In this document: one piece after another, positions 15,614-24,924 of the stretch
Layout of the letters: each line of letters opens with the position of its first letter
How positions within the stretch are numbered: position 1 is the stretch's first letter
NCBI GenBank assembly: GCA_949292025.1
Contig: CASEYC010000055.1
Coordinates: forward strand, 1-39,960
Length of the DNA: 39,960 nt
Direction: 5' to 3'
From: an uncultured Bacteroides sp.
GTDB taxonomy: Bacteria; Bacteroidota; Bacteroidia; Bacteroidales; Bacteroidaceae
The notes under the pieces: generated by a model
The model's input: the letters and a program-made list of their open reading frames with translations, nothing else
What the model was told of the DNA's origin: nothing
The model's database searches: none
Made by a program: the position numbers and the translations under genes

Positions 15614-18600
15614 ATGAATCTACGATATGCCCTACATAGTATCCTCCTGAGCGTTCTCGCCGCCTTCCTTCCTTTAAGGGCCAAGGCGACACTTGCCGAG
15701 AACATCTTCAAGATGAAGCATATCGGCTATGCGGAGGGGCTAAGCAACCAACGGGTGTTCTCCATCGTGGAGGACGGCAACGGGGTTATCTGGATTTCCA
15801 CCAAGACCGGCGTCGACCGCTACAACGGGTATAACCTGAAGAACTATGAACTGAGCGACAGCATCCAATACGGCGACTTGGGCGGACGGCGCATCCAGTT
15901 GCTGTATGACGAGCGTTTCGGGCTTTGGGCGTATGACAACACCGGGAACATCTATCGCTATTCCTTGGAAAACGACCGCTTCGAACAAGCCTTGCACCTG
16001 AAACGCTTCACGGACAACGGCATAATCCTGAACAAGCTCTATTTCGGTCCGAAAGGCGTCCTTTGGTTGGGCTTGAACTCCGGCTTGTATAAATATAAAA
16101 AGGAGGACAACGGGGAAATCGTGCAGGTCTTGAAGGACCATTACATAAACGACATAGTCGCCACGGACGATGCCCTCTTTGTAGGTACCTCCAAGGGTGT
16201 CCTCCGCCTTCTCCCCAACGACAACCACCTTGTATTGACGCAAGAGCAAGATGCACTGACCCTGCACTACGACCACACGAAAAACGAAATGTGGGTCGGC
16301 ACCAACAACAGCGGACTGCAGATCATCGACCTGTCCACGCAGGACGTCCACGCCTTGTCCGGCTTGGGTCCCGTTTTCCTGAAGCCGATACGCGCCATCA
16401 CGACCTACGACGCTCACTCCATGCTGATAGGCGTTGACGGCGGAGGCGTCTACAGTGTTGACCGCGACCGTAAGACCGCCCAGCCACTGATGCACACGGA
16501 GGATGAAAGCCCCAATGTCCTGCACGGCAATGGCATCTACGCCGTCACCAAGGACAGCCAAGGCAACATCTGGACAGGCAGCTACTCCGGCGGAGTATCG
16601 GCAGCCATCCTGCTCAGCTTCCCCGTCAAGACCTACCAACACAAACGAGGCACCATACAATCATTGGCCAACAACAATGTGAATGACATCGAAGAAAACG
16701 CGGACGGCCATTTGTGGTTCGCCACGGACAATGGCATCAGCCTGCTGGATACCCAAAGGCAACGATGGAGTCACGAGTTAAAGGGAGTGGTGGTCATCAC
16801 CTTGAGCAAAGACACAAATGGCTCTGTATGGGCCTCCACCTACGGGAACGGCATCTATCAACTGGACAGCCACGGACACGTCATCCGGCACTTGACCCGA
16901 CAGGACGGACTAACCACCAACTATGTATTCTCCATCCAAGCTGATCCTGAGGGAGATGTATGGGTAGGCGGACTGGACGGAGACTTGCAACTTATCAGAA
17001 AAGACGGGCACTCCAAATGCATCTATAAAGGCATCAAGGAAACGCAAACCATCACACAGATTGACAATAACCGCATCGCCGTGGCCACCACCGACGGGTT
17101 CTACGTGGTAGACAAACGAAACACTACCTTCCAACACTATGCCGCCACAACCGAATGGAAAGAGCGAGAGGTCTGTACGTACATCACCGCGATGCTGTTC
17201 AATGACGACCATACCGTCTGGCTGGGCACCGAAGGAGGCGGCTTGAACCTCTACAACCTGCAGACAGGCGAGGCTATCACCTACACCACCCATGACGGCC
17301 TGCCCTCGAACGATGTCTACAGCCTGCAACGCGACAACCAAGGAAGGCTGTGGGCCAGCACAGGGAAAGGCATCGCCATCATGGACGGAGAGCACATTTC
17401 GAGCCTGAACTACGTGGAGGACGTGGAGAAAGTATACAATAAATCCGCTTTCACCCGTCTGAAAAACGGGGACTTCGTGTATGGCAGTACCGAAGGAGCC
17501 GTCCTCGTCAATCCAGGCACCATCGCCTTGAATGACTACCAGGCTCCGTTGCGTTTCACCCGCCTGACCACCGAGTGGCTGGACGAGGAGGAAGCCGAAG
17601 AATTGCCTCCCCGCCTGCACCGGATGCTGGCCGATGGCACCGTCCGCCTGAATTATGCACACAACTCTTTCACGATTTCCTTTGAAACCATCAACTACCG
17701 TTTCCGCCACGATATAGCCTACCAATACATACTGGATGGTTACGAAAAGGATTGGAATAAGCCAACGGCTAATGGCGAAGCCCGCTACACCCGGGTATCG
17801 CCCGGCTCCTACCGCTTCAAAGTGCGCTGCCTGCGGCAAAGCGATGGCAAAGTCATGTCCGAAGGCACACTACGGCTGGAAATAGGCCAACCGTGGTGGA
17901 ACACGTGGTGGGCATGGTTGTTCTATATCTGCCTGATGGCCACTCTTTTCTACTTCATCCTGCGCTACAAGAGCAACCGCATGCAGAAACGGTATGACGA
18001 AGACAAAATACGCTTCTTCATCAACACCGTGCATAACATCCGCACGCCGGTCACCCTCATCATGGCTCCGCTGGAGGACTTGCAAAAAGAGCAGAACCTG
18101 TCGGAGGACGCACGCTATTTCCTGAAGTCCGCCCGCACCAATGCCCGGCGGCTCAATGCGCAAGTCACCCAGTTGCTGGAGTTCGAAAAGATGGACGCGG
18201 GGCAAAAGCAAACGGAATTTATCCCCCTTTGCCTCAATGACATCTTGAAAGAAGAAGCCGCAAACTTCCGCAACTATTGCGAAAAGAAAGGATTAAAGCT
18301 GGCCCTCACTCTTCCCGATGAAACGGTTTGCACCATGGGTAACATGCACTTGATAGAGATGTTGATGGACAATCTCATCTCCAATGCCTGCAAATACACC
18401 TCATCTGGAGGTCGTGTTGCCCTGCGACTGGCTGCCAACCGGCGGAAAGCCATCATCGAAGTGGAAGATACCGGCATCGGCATTCCTCGCAAGGAGCAGA
18501 AACACCTCTTCCAGAAAGTGGGCCGGTTGGAAAACGCACGCAAAGTGACCGAAGAAGGCACAGGATTCGGCCTGCTGCAGGTGTACCGCATCATCCAAAT

Positions 18601-19567
18601 GCTCAACGGGCGCATCAGTTTCCGGTCGGAAGAGGGACATGGCACCACCTTCACCATCATCCTGCAGCGCACGGACAAACAGCCGTTGACAGCCACCCCC
18701 AATCAGGCAGATACCACCCCGGAAGACCTCACATTACCCAGCGAGACGAACGACACCGGGAAAGACAAGGCACATACCCTGCTCATCGTGGAAGACCACG
18801 AGGAACTGCGCCACTACCTGCGCAAGACGTTTGAACATGATTACCGCGTGGTGGACGTATCTGACGGGCAAAAAGCCTTGGATTGCCTGACGGACACCTA
18901 TCCGGACCTCATCCTCTCGGACGTAATGATGCCCGGGCTTAGCGGCGACGAACTGTGCCGGCGCATCAAGTCCAATCCTGACACGGCCGGCATCCCCGTC
19001 GTGCTCCTCACTGCCAAGGCCGCCCACGACGACGTGGTGGAAGGTTTGAAGACGGGAGCCGACGACTACATACCCAAACCTTTCAGCACCGAAATCCTGA
19101 AACTGAAGGTACAAAGCATCATTGACACGCGCAACCGCCTGCGCCAATACTACATGAACCAAGCCTTGGAAAACACAGCGAACCATGCCACGGCAGAACC
19201 ACAAACCACCGTTCCACCCGACGAGGCTTCGCCGACACACTCTGAAGGCGACCAACGCTTCATCCTGCAGGCCACCCGACTGGTCACCGAGCACATAGCC
19301 GACCCGGACTTCGACATCAATGCACTCTGCCGCGAGATGGCCATGAGCCGCACCTTGTTCTACAACCGTCTGAAATCGCTCACCGGATACGGCCCACAGG
19401 AATTCATCCGGCTCATCCGCCTGAACCGCGCAGCCGAGCTGTTGAAACAAGGAAGCAACGTGAACGAAGCCGCAGCCGATACCGGGTTCGTCAACGTCAA
19501 ATATTTCAGTTCCCTCTTCAAGAAGCAATACGGCATCCAACCCAGCAAATACGCCGCGCAACAGTAA
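15614..19567 (+). CDS. Hybrid two-component sensor/regulator (HTCS)
   Basis: This is a 1317-residue inner-membrane protein joining sensor, kinase and transcription factor. Order: signal peptide (MNLRYALHSILLSVLAAFLPLRAKA); two-component propeller repeats over about 35-680 (GNGVIWISTKTGVDRYN, DNQGRLWASTGKGIAIMDG); a Y_Y_Y domain to about 755; a membrane helix about 766-786; HisKA with His807 in VHNIRTP; ATPase (DNLISNACKYTS, DTGIGIP, GTGFGLL); a receiver with LSDVMMPG (Asp1103) and PKPF; and an AraC-type helix-turn-helix over the last 100 residues. It should sense a periplasmic ligand and activate the susCD-like operon downstream, whose promoter has a matching direct repeat. The residue after His807 is Asn, where Glu or Asp is usual. 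Confidence 0.93.
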   Translation: MNLRYALHSILLSVLAAFLPLRAKATLAENIFKMKHIGYAEGLSNQRVFSIVEDGNGVIWISTKTGVDRYNGYNLKNYELSDSIQYGDLGGRRIQLLYDERFGLWAYDNTGNIYRYSLENDRFEQALHLKRFTDNGIILNKLYFGPKGVLWLGLNSGLYKYKKEDNGEIVQVLKDHYINDIVATDDALFVGTSKGVLRLLPNDNHLVLTQEQDALTLHYDHTKNEMWVGTNNSGLQIIDLSTQDVHALSGLGPVFLKPIRAITTYDAHSMLIGVDGGGVYSVDRDRKTAQPLMHTEDESPNVLHGNGIYAVTKDSQGNIWTGSYSGGVSAAILLSFPVKTYQHKRGTIQSLANNNVNDIEENADGHLWFATDNGISLLDTQRQRWSHELKGVVVITLSKDTNGSVWASTYGNGIYQLDSHGHVIRHLTRQDGLTTNYVFSIQADPEGDVWVGGLDGDLQLIRKDGHSKCIYKGIKETQTITQIDNNRIAVATTDGFYVVDKRNTTFQHYAATTEWKEREVCTYITAMLFNDDHTVWLGTEGGGLNLYNLQTGEAITYTTHDGLPSNDVYSLQRDNQGRLWASTGKGIAIMDGEHISSLNYVEDVEKVYNKSAFTRLKNGDFVYGSTEGAVLVNPGTIALNDYQAPLRFTRLTTEWLDEEEAEELPPRLHRMLADGTVRLNYAHNSFTISFETINYRFRHDIAYQYILDGYEKDWNKPTANGEARYTRVSPGSYRFKVRCLRQSDGKVMSEGTLRLEIGQPWWNTWWAWLFYICLMATLFYFILRYKSNRMQKRYDEDKIRFFINTVHNIRTPVTLIMAPLEDLQKEQNLSEDARYFLKSARTNARRLNAQVTQLLEFEKMDAGQKQTEFIPLCLNDILKEEAANFRNYCEKKGLKLALTLPDETVCTMGNMHLIEMLMDNLISNACKYTSSGGRVALRLAANRRKAIIEVEDTGIGIPRKEQKHLFQKVGRLENARKVTEEGTGFGLLQVYRIIQMLNGRISFRSEEGHGTTFTIILQRTDKQPLTATPNQADTTPEDLTLPSETNDTGKDKAHTLLIVEDHEELRHYLRKTFEHDYRVVDVSDGQKALDCLTDTYPDLILSDVMMPGLSGDELCRRIKSNPDTAGIPVVLLTAKAAHDDVVEGLKTGADDYIPKPFSTEILKLKVQSIIDTRNRLRQYYMNQALENTANHATAEPQTTVPPDEASPTHSEGDQRFILQATRLVTEHIADPDFDINALCREMAMSRTLFYNRLKSLTGYGPQEFIRLIRLNRAAELLKQGSNVNEAAADTGFVNVKYFSSLFKKQYGIQPSKYAAQQ

Positions 19568-19598
19568 AGCAGCCACTCCATAGCATACAGCCAATGCG

Positions 19599-19686
19599 GT
19601 TCCGCCAACGGTGGAACTGCGTTCCATCAGCAGTGAAACCAAGTTCCATCGGCGGTGGAACCGCGTTTCCTCGGTGGCGTAACGTC
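19599..19686. repeat. Tandem array C: 22-bp hairpin units after the HTCS gene
   Basis: Four units start at 19599, 19621, 19643 and 19665, exactly 22 bp apart. Each begins GTTCC or GTTTCC and, in the first three, returns as GGAAC or GAAAC: unit 3 has GTTCCA-tcggcgg-TGGAAC and unit 1 can pair over 8 bp with one G-U. The fourth unit is degenerate. The array starts 31 bp after the HTCS stop codon and has no T-run. Confidence 0.85.
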
Positions 19687-19712
19687 AACCACACCCCCTT
19701 TCCGGCGGGAAA

Positions 19713-19777
19713 TGTCAGTTATCAAACTATATCTGTCAGCTATCAAACCGCCTATTTAACTGCAATTAGCAACTTTG
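19713..19777 (+). promoter_or_regulatory. Probable HTCS-activated promoter of the susC operon
   Basis: A direct repeat, TGTCAGTTATCAAAC (19713-19727) and TGTCAGCTATCAAAC (19734-19748), has 14 of 15 bases alike and a spacing of 21 bp, two helical turns. This is the usual layout for sites of AraC-type DNA-binding domains, such as the one ending the HTCS protein. CAACTTTG at 19770-19777 fits TAnnTTTG in 7 of 8 places and lies 21 bp after the repeat, as expected for an activator touching polymerase. The transcript would carry a leader of about 200 nt. Confidence 0.7.
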
Positions 19778-19905
19778 CACTACAAAAAACAAAAAGTATT
19801 GAAAAACATTTTTCAACCCTAAATACCATGTTATATATGTACTACAATGTTATCTTTTCCCGCGAGGCACACCCGTTACCGTCGGCTACGGATGCGTCTT
19901 TCTGG

Positions 19906-19926
19906 CTTGTCCCCTCATCGGACAAG
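19906..19926 (+). other. Hairpin in the susC 5' leader
   Basis: CTTGTCC (19906-19912) and GGACAAG (19920-19926) form a perfect 7-bp stem with a 7-nt loop, about 60 nt before the susC start. No T-run follows, so it is not a terminator. The rest of the leader, from about 19785 to 19984, shows no convincing gene. Role unknown. Confidence 0.4.
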
Positions 19927-19984
19927 AAAGCCGGCAAACAGATTCATAATCATCTTATCAATGTAATCATCGAACACACATTCC

Positions 19985-22900
19985 ATGAAAATGAAGAATT
20001 GTAAACAAGCGTTGCTATGTGGCACGTTGTCCCTCTGCCTGTTGGGGGGCATCCCGCAAGTCATGGCAACGGCGGCGGCAGGAAATCTCTCCGCCCAGCA
20101 AGAAGGCAAGAAAGTAACAGGTACTGTCTCAGACGCCATGGGGCCCGTCATCGGCGCCTCCGTCATGGTGAAGGGCACCACCACGGGTGCGCTGACCGAC
20201 ATGGATGGCAACTTCACCCTGACGGCCAAGCCGGGTGCCACGTTGGTCATCAGCTACATCGGTTACAAGACGATGGAAGTCAAAGTGGGCGACGGCCCGA
20301 TGAACGTCACCTTGGAAGAAGATACCAAACTGCTGGACGAGGTGGTAGTAACAGCCTTGGGTATCAAGCGTGAACGCAAGGCCTTGGGTTATGGCGTGGA
20401 CGAGGTGAAAGGCGACGCCCTGACCAAAGCCAAGGAAACCAACGTCATCAACTCCATGGCAGGCCGCGTGCCGGGTCTGGTGGTCAGCCAAACGGCCGGC
20501 GGTCCTTCGGGTTCGACCCGCGTCATCCTGCGCGGTAGCACGGAAATGACAGGCAACAACCAGCCGTTATATGTCATCGACGGTGTGCCCTTGGACAATA
20601 CGAACTATGGCAGTGCCGGCCAATACGGCGGTTTCGACTTGGGCGACGGCATCTCCAGCATCAACCCCGATGACATCGAAACCATGTCCGTGCTGAAAGG
20701 CCCGGCCGCATCTGCCTTGTATGGTAGCCGCGCCAGCCACGGCGTCATCCTCATCACCACGAAAAAGGCCGGCAAAGACCACTTCGGCGTGGAATTCAAC
20801 AGCACGACCACCTTCGACACGATGCTGGCCAAATGGGATGACCTGCAGCAAATCTACGGCATGGGTAACGACGGCTCCTATAGTGTGAACGCCACGTCCA
20901 GCACCAACATGAGCTGGGGTCCGAAAGCTGACGGCGGAAACATGCTGGACTACTTCGACGGCGTATCCCGCCCCTACCTCATCATCCCCGACAATATCAC
21001 CGGATTCTTCCGCACTGGTCTGACGTCTACCAACTCGGCCATCATCAGTTCCAGCACCGGAAAGACGGGCATGCGCTTTACCTTCACCGACATGCGCAAC
21101 CGCGACATCGTGCCCAACAGCGGCATGAGCCGTGACATCTTCAACCTGCGCGTCAACAGCTCGCTGGGCAAGGTGGATGTGGACGCAAGTGCCAACTACA
21201 CCCGCGAGCACGTCAACAACCGTCCTGCCTTGGGCGATGACAAGGCCAACATCGGTAAGAACCTCATGACCCTGGCTACCACCTACGACCAGGCATGGCT
21301 GGCCACCTACCAGGACGAGAACGGCGAATACTCCAACTGGAACGGCATGGACCCCTACAACACCAACCCGTACTGGGACATCTACAAAAACAACAACAAC
21401 TCCAACAAAGACTCGTTCCGCTTCAACGGAAAGGCCATCTGGAACATCACCCCGAAGTTGAAATTGCAGGGTACGGTAGGTGCCGAGTTGAACTACTTTA
21501 CCTTCAACGACTTCCGCGCCCCCACCACCCCGGGTTACGAAGCCGGACGTTACCAAATCAGCAACTTCCGCAACCGCATGTACAACTTCGAGCTGCTGGC
21601 CTTGTACAGCGACACGTGGGGCGACTTCGACTTCAACGCCACGCTGGGTGCCAACCTCTACAAGGTAAACAACCAGACCACCGTCACCACGGCGCAAGAC
21701 ATGCAAATACGCGACGTCGTAGCCATCATGAGCTTTAACGAAGTCAGCGTGGAGCAGAACAGCTACCGCAAGCAAATCAATTCCCTCTATGGTGCCGTCA
21801 ACCTGGGCTGGAAACATTTGATTTACTTCGACGCGACACTACGTGGCGACCAATCCTCCACACTGCCCCTTAGCAACAACGTGTACATCTATCCGTCATT
21901 CTCGGGCAGCTTCGTGTTCTCCGAACTCATCAAGAAGCCCGACCTCATGCCCTACGGCAAGTTCCGACTGTCGTGGGCACAGGTAGGTAGCGACACGAAC
22001 CCCTACCAACTTGGCCTGACCTACACGAAGTCCAAATACACGTATCCGGGCTATACCATCGGCTACATCAACAACAACACCATCCCCAACAAGGACTTGA
22101 AGCCGACCAAGACCAACTCCTTTGAAATGGGTCTGGAACTGAAGTTCTTGAACAACCGCTTGGGCTTGGACTTCACGTACTACACACAGAACAGTAAGAA
22201 CCAGATTCTGAACATGGCCACCTCGTGGACGACGGGTTACAATTACCGACTCATCAATGCCGGTGAGATTGAGAACAAGGGTGTGGAAATCGCCTTGAAC
22301 ACGCGCCCCATCGAGACGAAAGACTTCTCTTGGGACTTGAACTTCAACTTCTCCAAAAACACCAACAAGGTGAAGAAGCTGGTGGACGGCATGGATATGT
22401 TCGAGTTGGAAAAAGCCACTTGGCTGAACGTGGCCGTCGTAGCCAAAGAAGGTGAAAACTATGGTGCCATCGTCGGCCCGGACTTCCTGCGCAACGAGAA
22501 CGGCGACATTCTGATTGACCCGAACACCGGCCTGCCCCAATACGACAACACCAACCATGTGCTGGGCAACGCCTCTTGGGATTGGACGGGCGGTGTCTAC
22601 ACCAACTTCCGTTGGAAAGACCTCTCACTGTCTGCCGTGTTCGACGTGAAGGTAGGCGCCGACCTCTACTCACAGACGGCCCGCGCCCTCCACGAGACCG
22701 GTAAGACCACAGCCACCTTGGAAGGCCGTGACGCTTGGTACAAGTCCGAAGAGGCCCGCAAGCAAGCCGGTGTGGCTCAAGGCAGCTGGAAGGCGACCGG
22801 CGGTTTCATCGCCCCGGGCGTCATTGACAACGGTGACGGCACTTATCGTCCCAATGACATCTACATCAATCCGGAAGACTACTGGATGAATGTTTGCCGC

Positions 22901-23179
22901 AACGCGCCTTCGATGTTCATTTACGACAACTCTTACGTGAAATGCCGTGAAATCACGCTGAGCTACAACGTCCCGCAGGAATGGTTGAAGACCGTGCTGA
23001 AGAATGTAGTGAAAGGGTGCACCCTGTCGTTCGTGGCACGTAACCCGTTCATCGTATGGAAGAACATCAAAAACATCGACCCGGACTCCAACTACAACAA
23101 CTCATCCGGCATGGGTCTGGAATATGGTTCGCTGCCTTCGCGCAAGAGTTATGGTTTCAACATCAACCTGAAATTCTAA
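19985..23179 (+). CDS. SusC/RagA-family TonB-dependent outer-membrane transporter
   Basis: This is a 1064-residue protein. A signal peptide (about 1-35) is followed by a carboxypeptidase-regulatory-like domain (KKVTGTVSDAMGPVIGASVMV through SYIGYKTMEVKVG), a TonB-box-like stretch with LLDEVVVTALGIKRER, the plug domain (NVINSMAGRVPGLVVSQT, ILRGSTEMTGNNQPLYVIDG, VLKGPAASALYGSRASHGVILITT), and a long beta-barrel ending in GFNINLKF with a terminal Phe. It imports a large ligand using TonB energy, with the SusD-like lipoprotein as lid. An alternative ATG six bases on (19991) is possible. The ligand is not evident: no degradative enzyme is encoded nearby. Confidence 0.95.
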   Translation: MKMKNCKQALLCGTLSLCLLGGIPQVMATAAAGNLSAQQEGKKVTGTVSDAMGPVIGASVMVKGTTTGALTDMDGNFTLTAKPGATLVISYIGYKTMEVKVGDGPMNVTLEEDTKLLDEVVVTALGIKRERKALGYGVDEVKGDALTKAKETNVINSMAGRVPGLVVSQTAGGPSGSTRVILRGSTEMTGNNQPLYVIDGVPLDNTNYGSAGQYGGFDLGDGISSINPDDIETMSVLKGPAASALYGSRASHGVILITTKKAGKDHFGVEFNSTTTFDTMLAKWDDLQQIYGMGNDGSYSVNATSSTNMSWGPKADGGNMLDYFDGVSRPYLIIPDNITGFFRTGLTSTNSAIISSSTGKTGMRFTFTDMRNRDIVPNSGMSRDIFNLRVNSSLGKVDVDASANYTREHVNNRPALGDDKANIGKNLMTLATTYDQAWLATYQDENGEYSNWNGMDPYNTNPYWDIYKNNNNSNKDSFRFNGKAIWNITPKLKLQGTVGAELNYFTFNDFRAPTTPGYEAGRYQISNFRNRMYNFELLALYSDTWGDFDFNATLGANLYKVNNQTTVTTAQDMQIRDVVAIMSFNEVSVEQNSYRKQINSLYGAVNLGWKHLIYFDATLRGDQSSTLPLSNNVYIYPSFSGSFVFSELIKKPDLMPYGKFRLSWAQVGSDTNPYQLGLTYTKSKYTYPGYTIGYINNNTIPNKDLKPTKTNSFEMGLELKFLNNRLGLDFTYYTQNSKNQILNMATSWTTGYNYRLINAGEIENKGVEIALNTRPIETKDFSWDLNFNFSKNTNKVKKLVDGMDMFELEKATWLNVAVVAKEGENYGAIVGPDFLRNENGDILIDPNTGLPQYDNTNHVLGNASWDWTGGVYTNFRWKDLSLSAVFDVKVGADLYSQTARALHETGKTTATLEGRDAWYKSEEARKQAGVAQGSWKATGGFIAPGVIDNGDGTYRPNDIYINPEDYWMNVCRNAPSMFIYDNSYVKCREITLSYNVPQEWLKTVLKNVVKGCTLSFVARNPFIVWKNIKNIDPDSNYNNSSGMGLEYGSLPSRKSYGFNINLKF

Positions 23180-23213
23180 GACTTAATTCTTATACTTAAT
23201 AATAGAATAAACA

Positions 23214-24890
23214 ATGAAACACTATAAAGCATATATTGCCACACTGTTGACGGCCTGCACCTTGGGCATCACTTCGTGCAGCGATGAACTCATGAAGGAC
23301 ATGAACACCGACCCGTCAAAGGTTACCACCATCGACCCCAACGCCCAACTCACGATGGCTGAGTTGCAGACCTACGGCGACTTGGATATGGTAAACCAGT
23401 ACCGTAACTACATCTACGGTTTCACCCAGCACCTGATGGGCTGCTGGAATACGTCGAACTATGCCGGACGCCACACGCTGGACAACAGCCAGATGATGCT
23501 GATGTGGGTGGACATCTATACGAAGAGCCTGAAGAACGTGATTGATGCCATGTACCGCACCCAGGACGACCCGGAGCAAGTCAACATCCACTCCGTCCTG
23601 CGCATCTACCGCGTCTACCTCATGTCCATCCTGACCGACATCTACGGCGACATTCCGTATAGCGAAGCCGGTTTGGGCTACTTAGAAGGTATTGACACGC
23701 CGAAATTCGACACACAGGAAGATATCTACAACGATTTCTTCGTGGAACTGACCGAAGCAGGCAGAGCTTTGAGCGTCACAGGTGATGATGTCACGGGCGA
23801 CGTCATCTACAACGGCGACATGAACAAGTGGAAGAAACTGGCCAACTCCCTGCGTATGCGTTTCGCCATGCGCATCTCGAAAGTAAACCCGCAGAAAGCG
23901 CAACAAGAATTTGAAAGTGCCTTGCAGGACAATGGCGGCATCTTCGAAAGCAGTGCCGACGATGCCCTCATCCAATACATGGACATCGCTTTCAGCTTCG
24001 CCGGTGACGCTTACCAGGACTATCGCGGCAACGCGTTGATGATTCTGTTCTATGGTAACGACCCGAAGAACAACCAGACGTACATCTGCTCCACCCTGTA
24101 CAACCAGATGAATGACACGGGCGACCCGCGTACCCACCGCATCGCTCGCTTCTACTTCGACGACCTGATGAGCACCACCAATCCCGACGGACGTGTGGAC
24201 ATCACCGACGAAATCCTGGCCGAACATCCCGAACTGGTACAGCCGTGCGAACCGGGTGCCTTCTGGTACGACCCGTGGCCTCAGGGCTACACCAGCCCCA
24301 TGCTGGAAGAATTGGCCCTGACCAACCCCGCCATCACATCCACGTTCCTGGATACGGAATGCTGCCCCAAGCTGGCCACCAACTTCCTGGAGTCGAGTCA
24401 TCCCGGCGTAGTCATGACGTATGCTGAAACCCGCTTCCTGCTGGCCGAAGCCATACTGAACGGTTGGAATGTCAGCGGGAACGTCAGCGACCTGTACACG
24501 GAAGGTGTACGTGCTTCCATGAACCTTTTGTCCGACCACTATGGCTGCGAGCCCGTGACCGATGAAGAGTTCGACACCTTCATCCAGGCAAACGGGGTAG
24601 GCGTGACGGAAACCCTCCAGCGGAAGAACATCAACGTCCAGGCCTGGCTGCTGCACTTCCTCAACCCCAACGAGGCATGGGCCAACCAACGTCGCTCGGG
24701 CTACCCGGAACTGAAGTCCCCGGCCGAATACGGATTCAGCCAGTTCCTGGTAAACGGCCAGGAGATTCCTACCCGCCTGTGTTACCCCACCCAGGAAGCC
24801 TCGTACAACAGCGTACACTTCAACGAAGCCGTGGAGCGCATGGGTGGCACCGACAGCTGGAACGCTCACGTTTGGTGGGATGTGGATTAA
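23214..24890 (+). CDS. SusD/RagB-family surface lipoprotein
   Basis: This is a 558-residue partner of the SusC protein, 34 bp downstream of it. The signal peptide has a lipobox ITSC (Cys22), followed by acidic residues (SDELMKDMNTDP) of the kind linked to surface export in Bacteroidetes. The fold is of the SusD-like_2 group: early NTDPSKVTTIDPNAQLTMAEL, then helices with TPR-like packing (LRIYRVYLMSILTDIYGDIPYSEA, NSLRMRFAMRISKVNP), and a late LLAEAILNGW and EAWANQRRSGYPEL. It binds ligand at the cell surface and closes the SusC barrel. Members of this subgroup occur both with glycan and with non-glycan systems, so the substrate stays open. Confidence 0.93.
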   Translation: MKHYKAYIATLLTACTLGITSCSDELMKDMNTDPSKVTTIDPNAQLTMAELQTYGDLDMVNQYRNYIYGFTQHLMGCWNTSNYAGRHTLDNSQMMLMWVDIYTKSLKNVIDAMYRTQDDPEQVNIHSVLRIYRVYLMSILTDIYGDIPYSEAGLGYLEGIDTPKFDTQEDIYNDFFVELTEAGRALSVTGDDVTGDVIYNGDMNKWKKLANSLRMRFAMRISKVNPQKAQQEFESALQDNGGIFESSADDALIQYMDIAFSFAGDAYQDYRGNALMILFYGNDPKNNQTYICSTLYNQMNDTGDPRTHRIARFYFDDLMSTTNPDGRVDITDEILAEHPELVQPCEPGAFWYDPWPQGYTSPMLEELALTNPAITSTFLDTECCPKLATNFLESSHPGVVMTYAETRFLLAEAILNGWNVSGNVSDLYTEGVRASMNLLSDHYGCEPVTDEEFDTFIQANGVGVTETLQRKNINVQAWLLHFLNPNEAWANQRRSGYPELKSPAEYGFSQFLVNGQEIPTRLCYPTQEASYNSVHFNEAVERMGGTDSWNAHVWWDVD

Positions 24891-24924
24891 CTGAAGTATA
24901 ACCCCTAAACACAGAATTGTAAAT

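Noticed and set aside
19594-20004. Possible small gene in the susC leader
   Set aside because: It translates array C and the operator, has no family features and overlaps the susC start.
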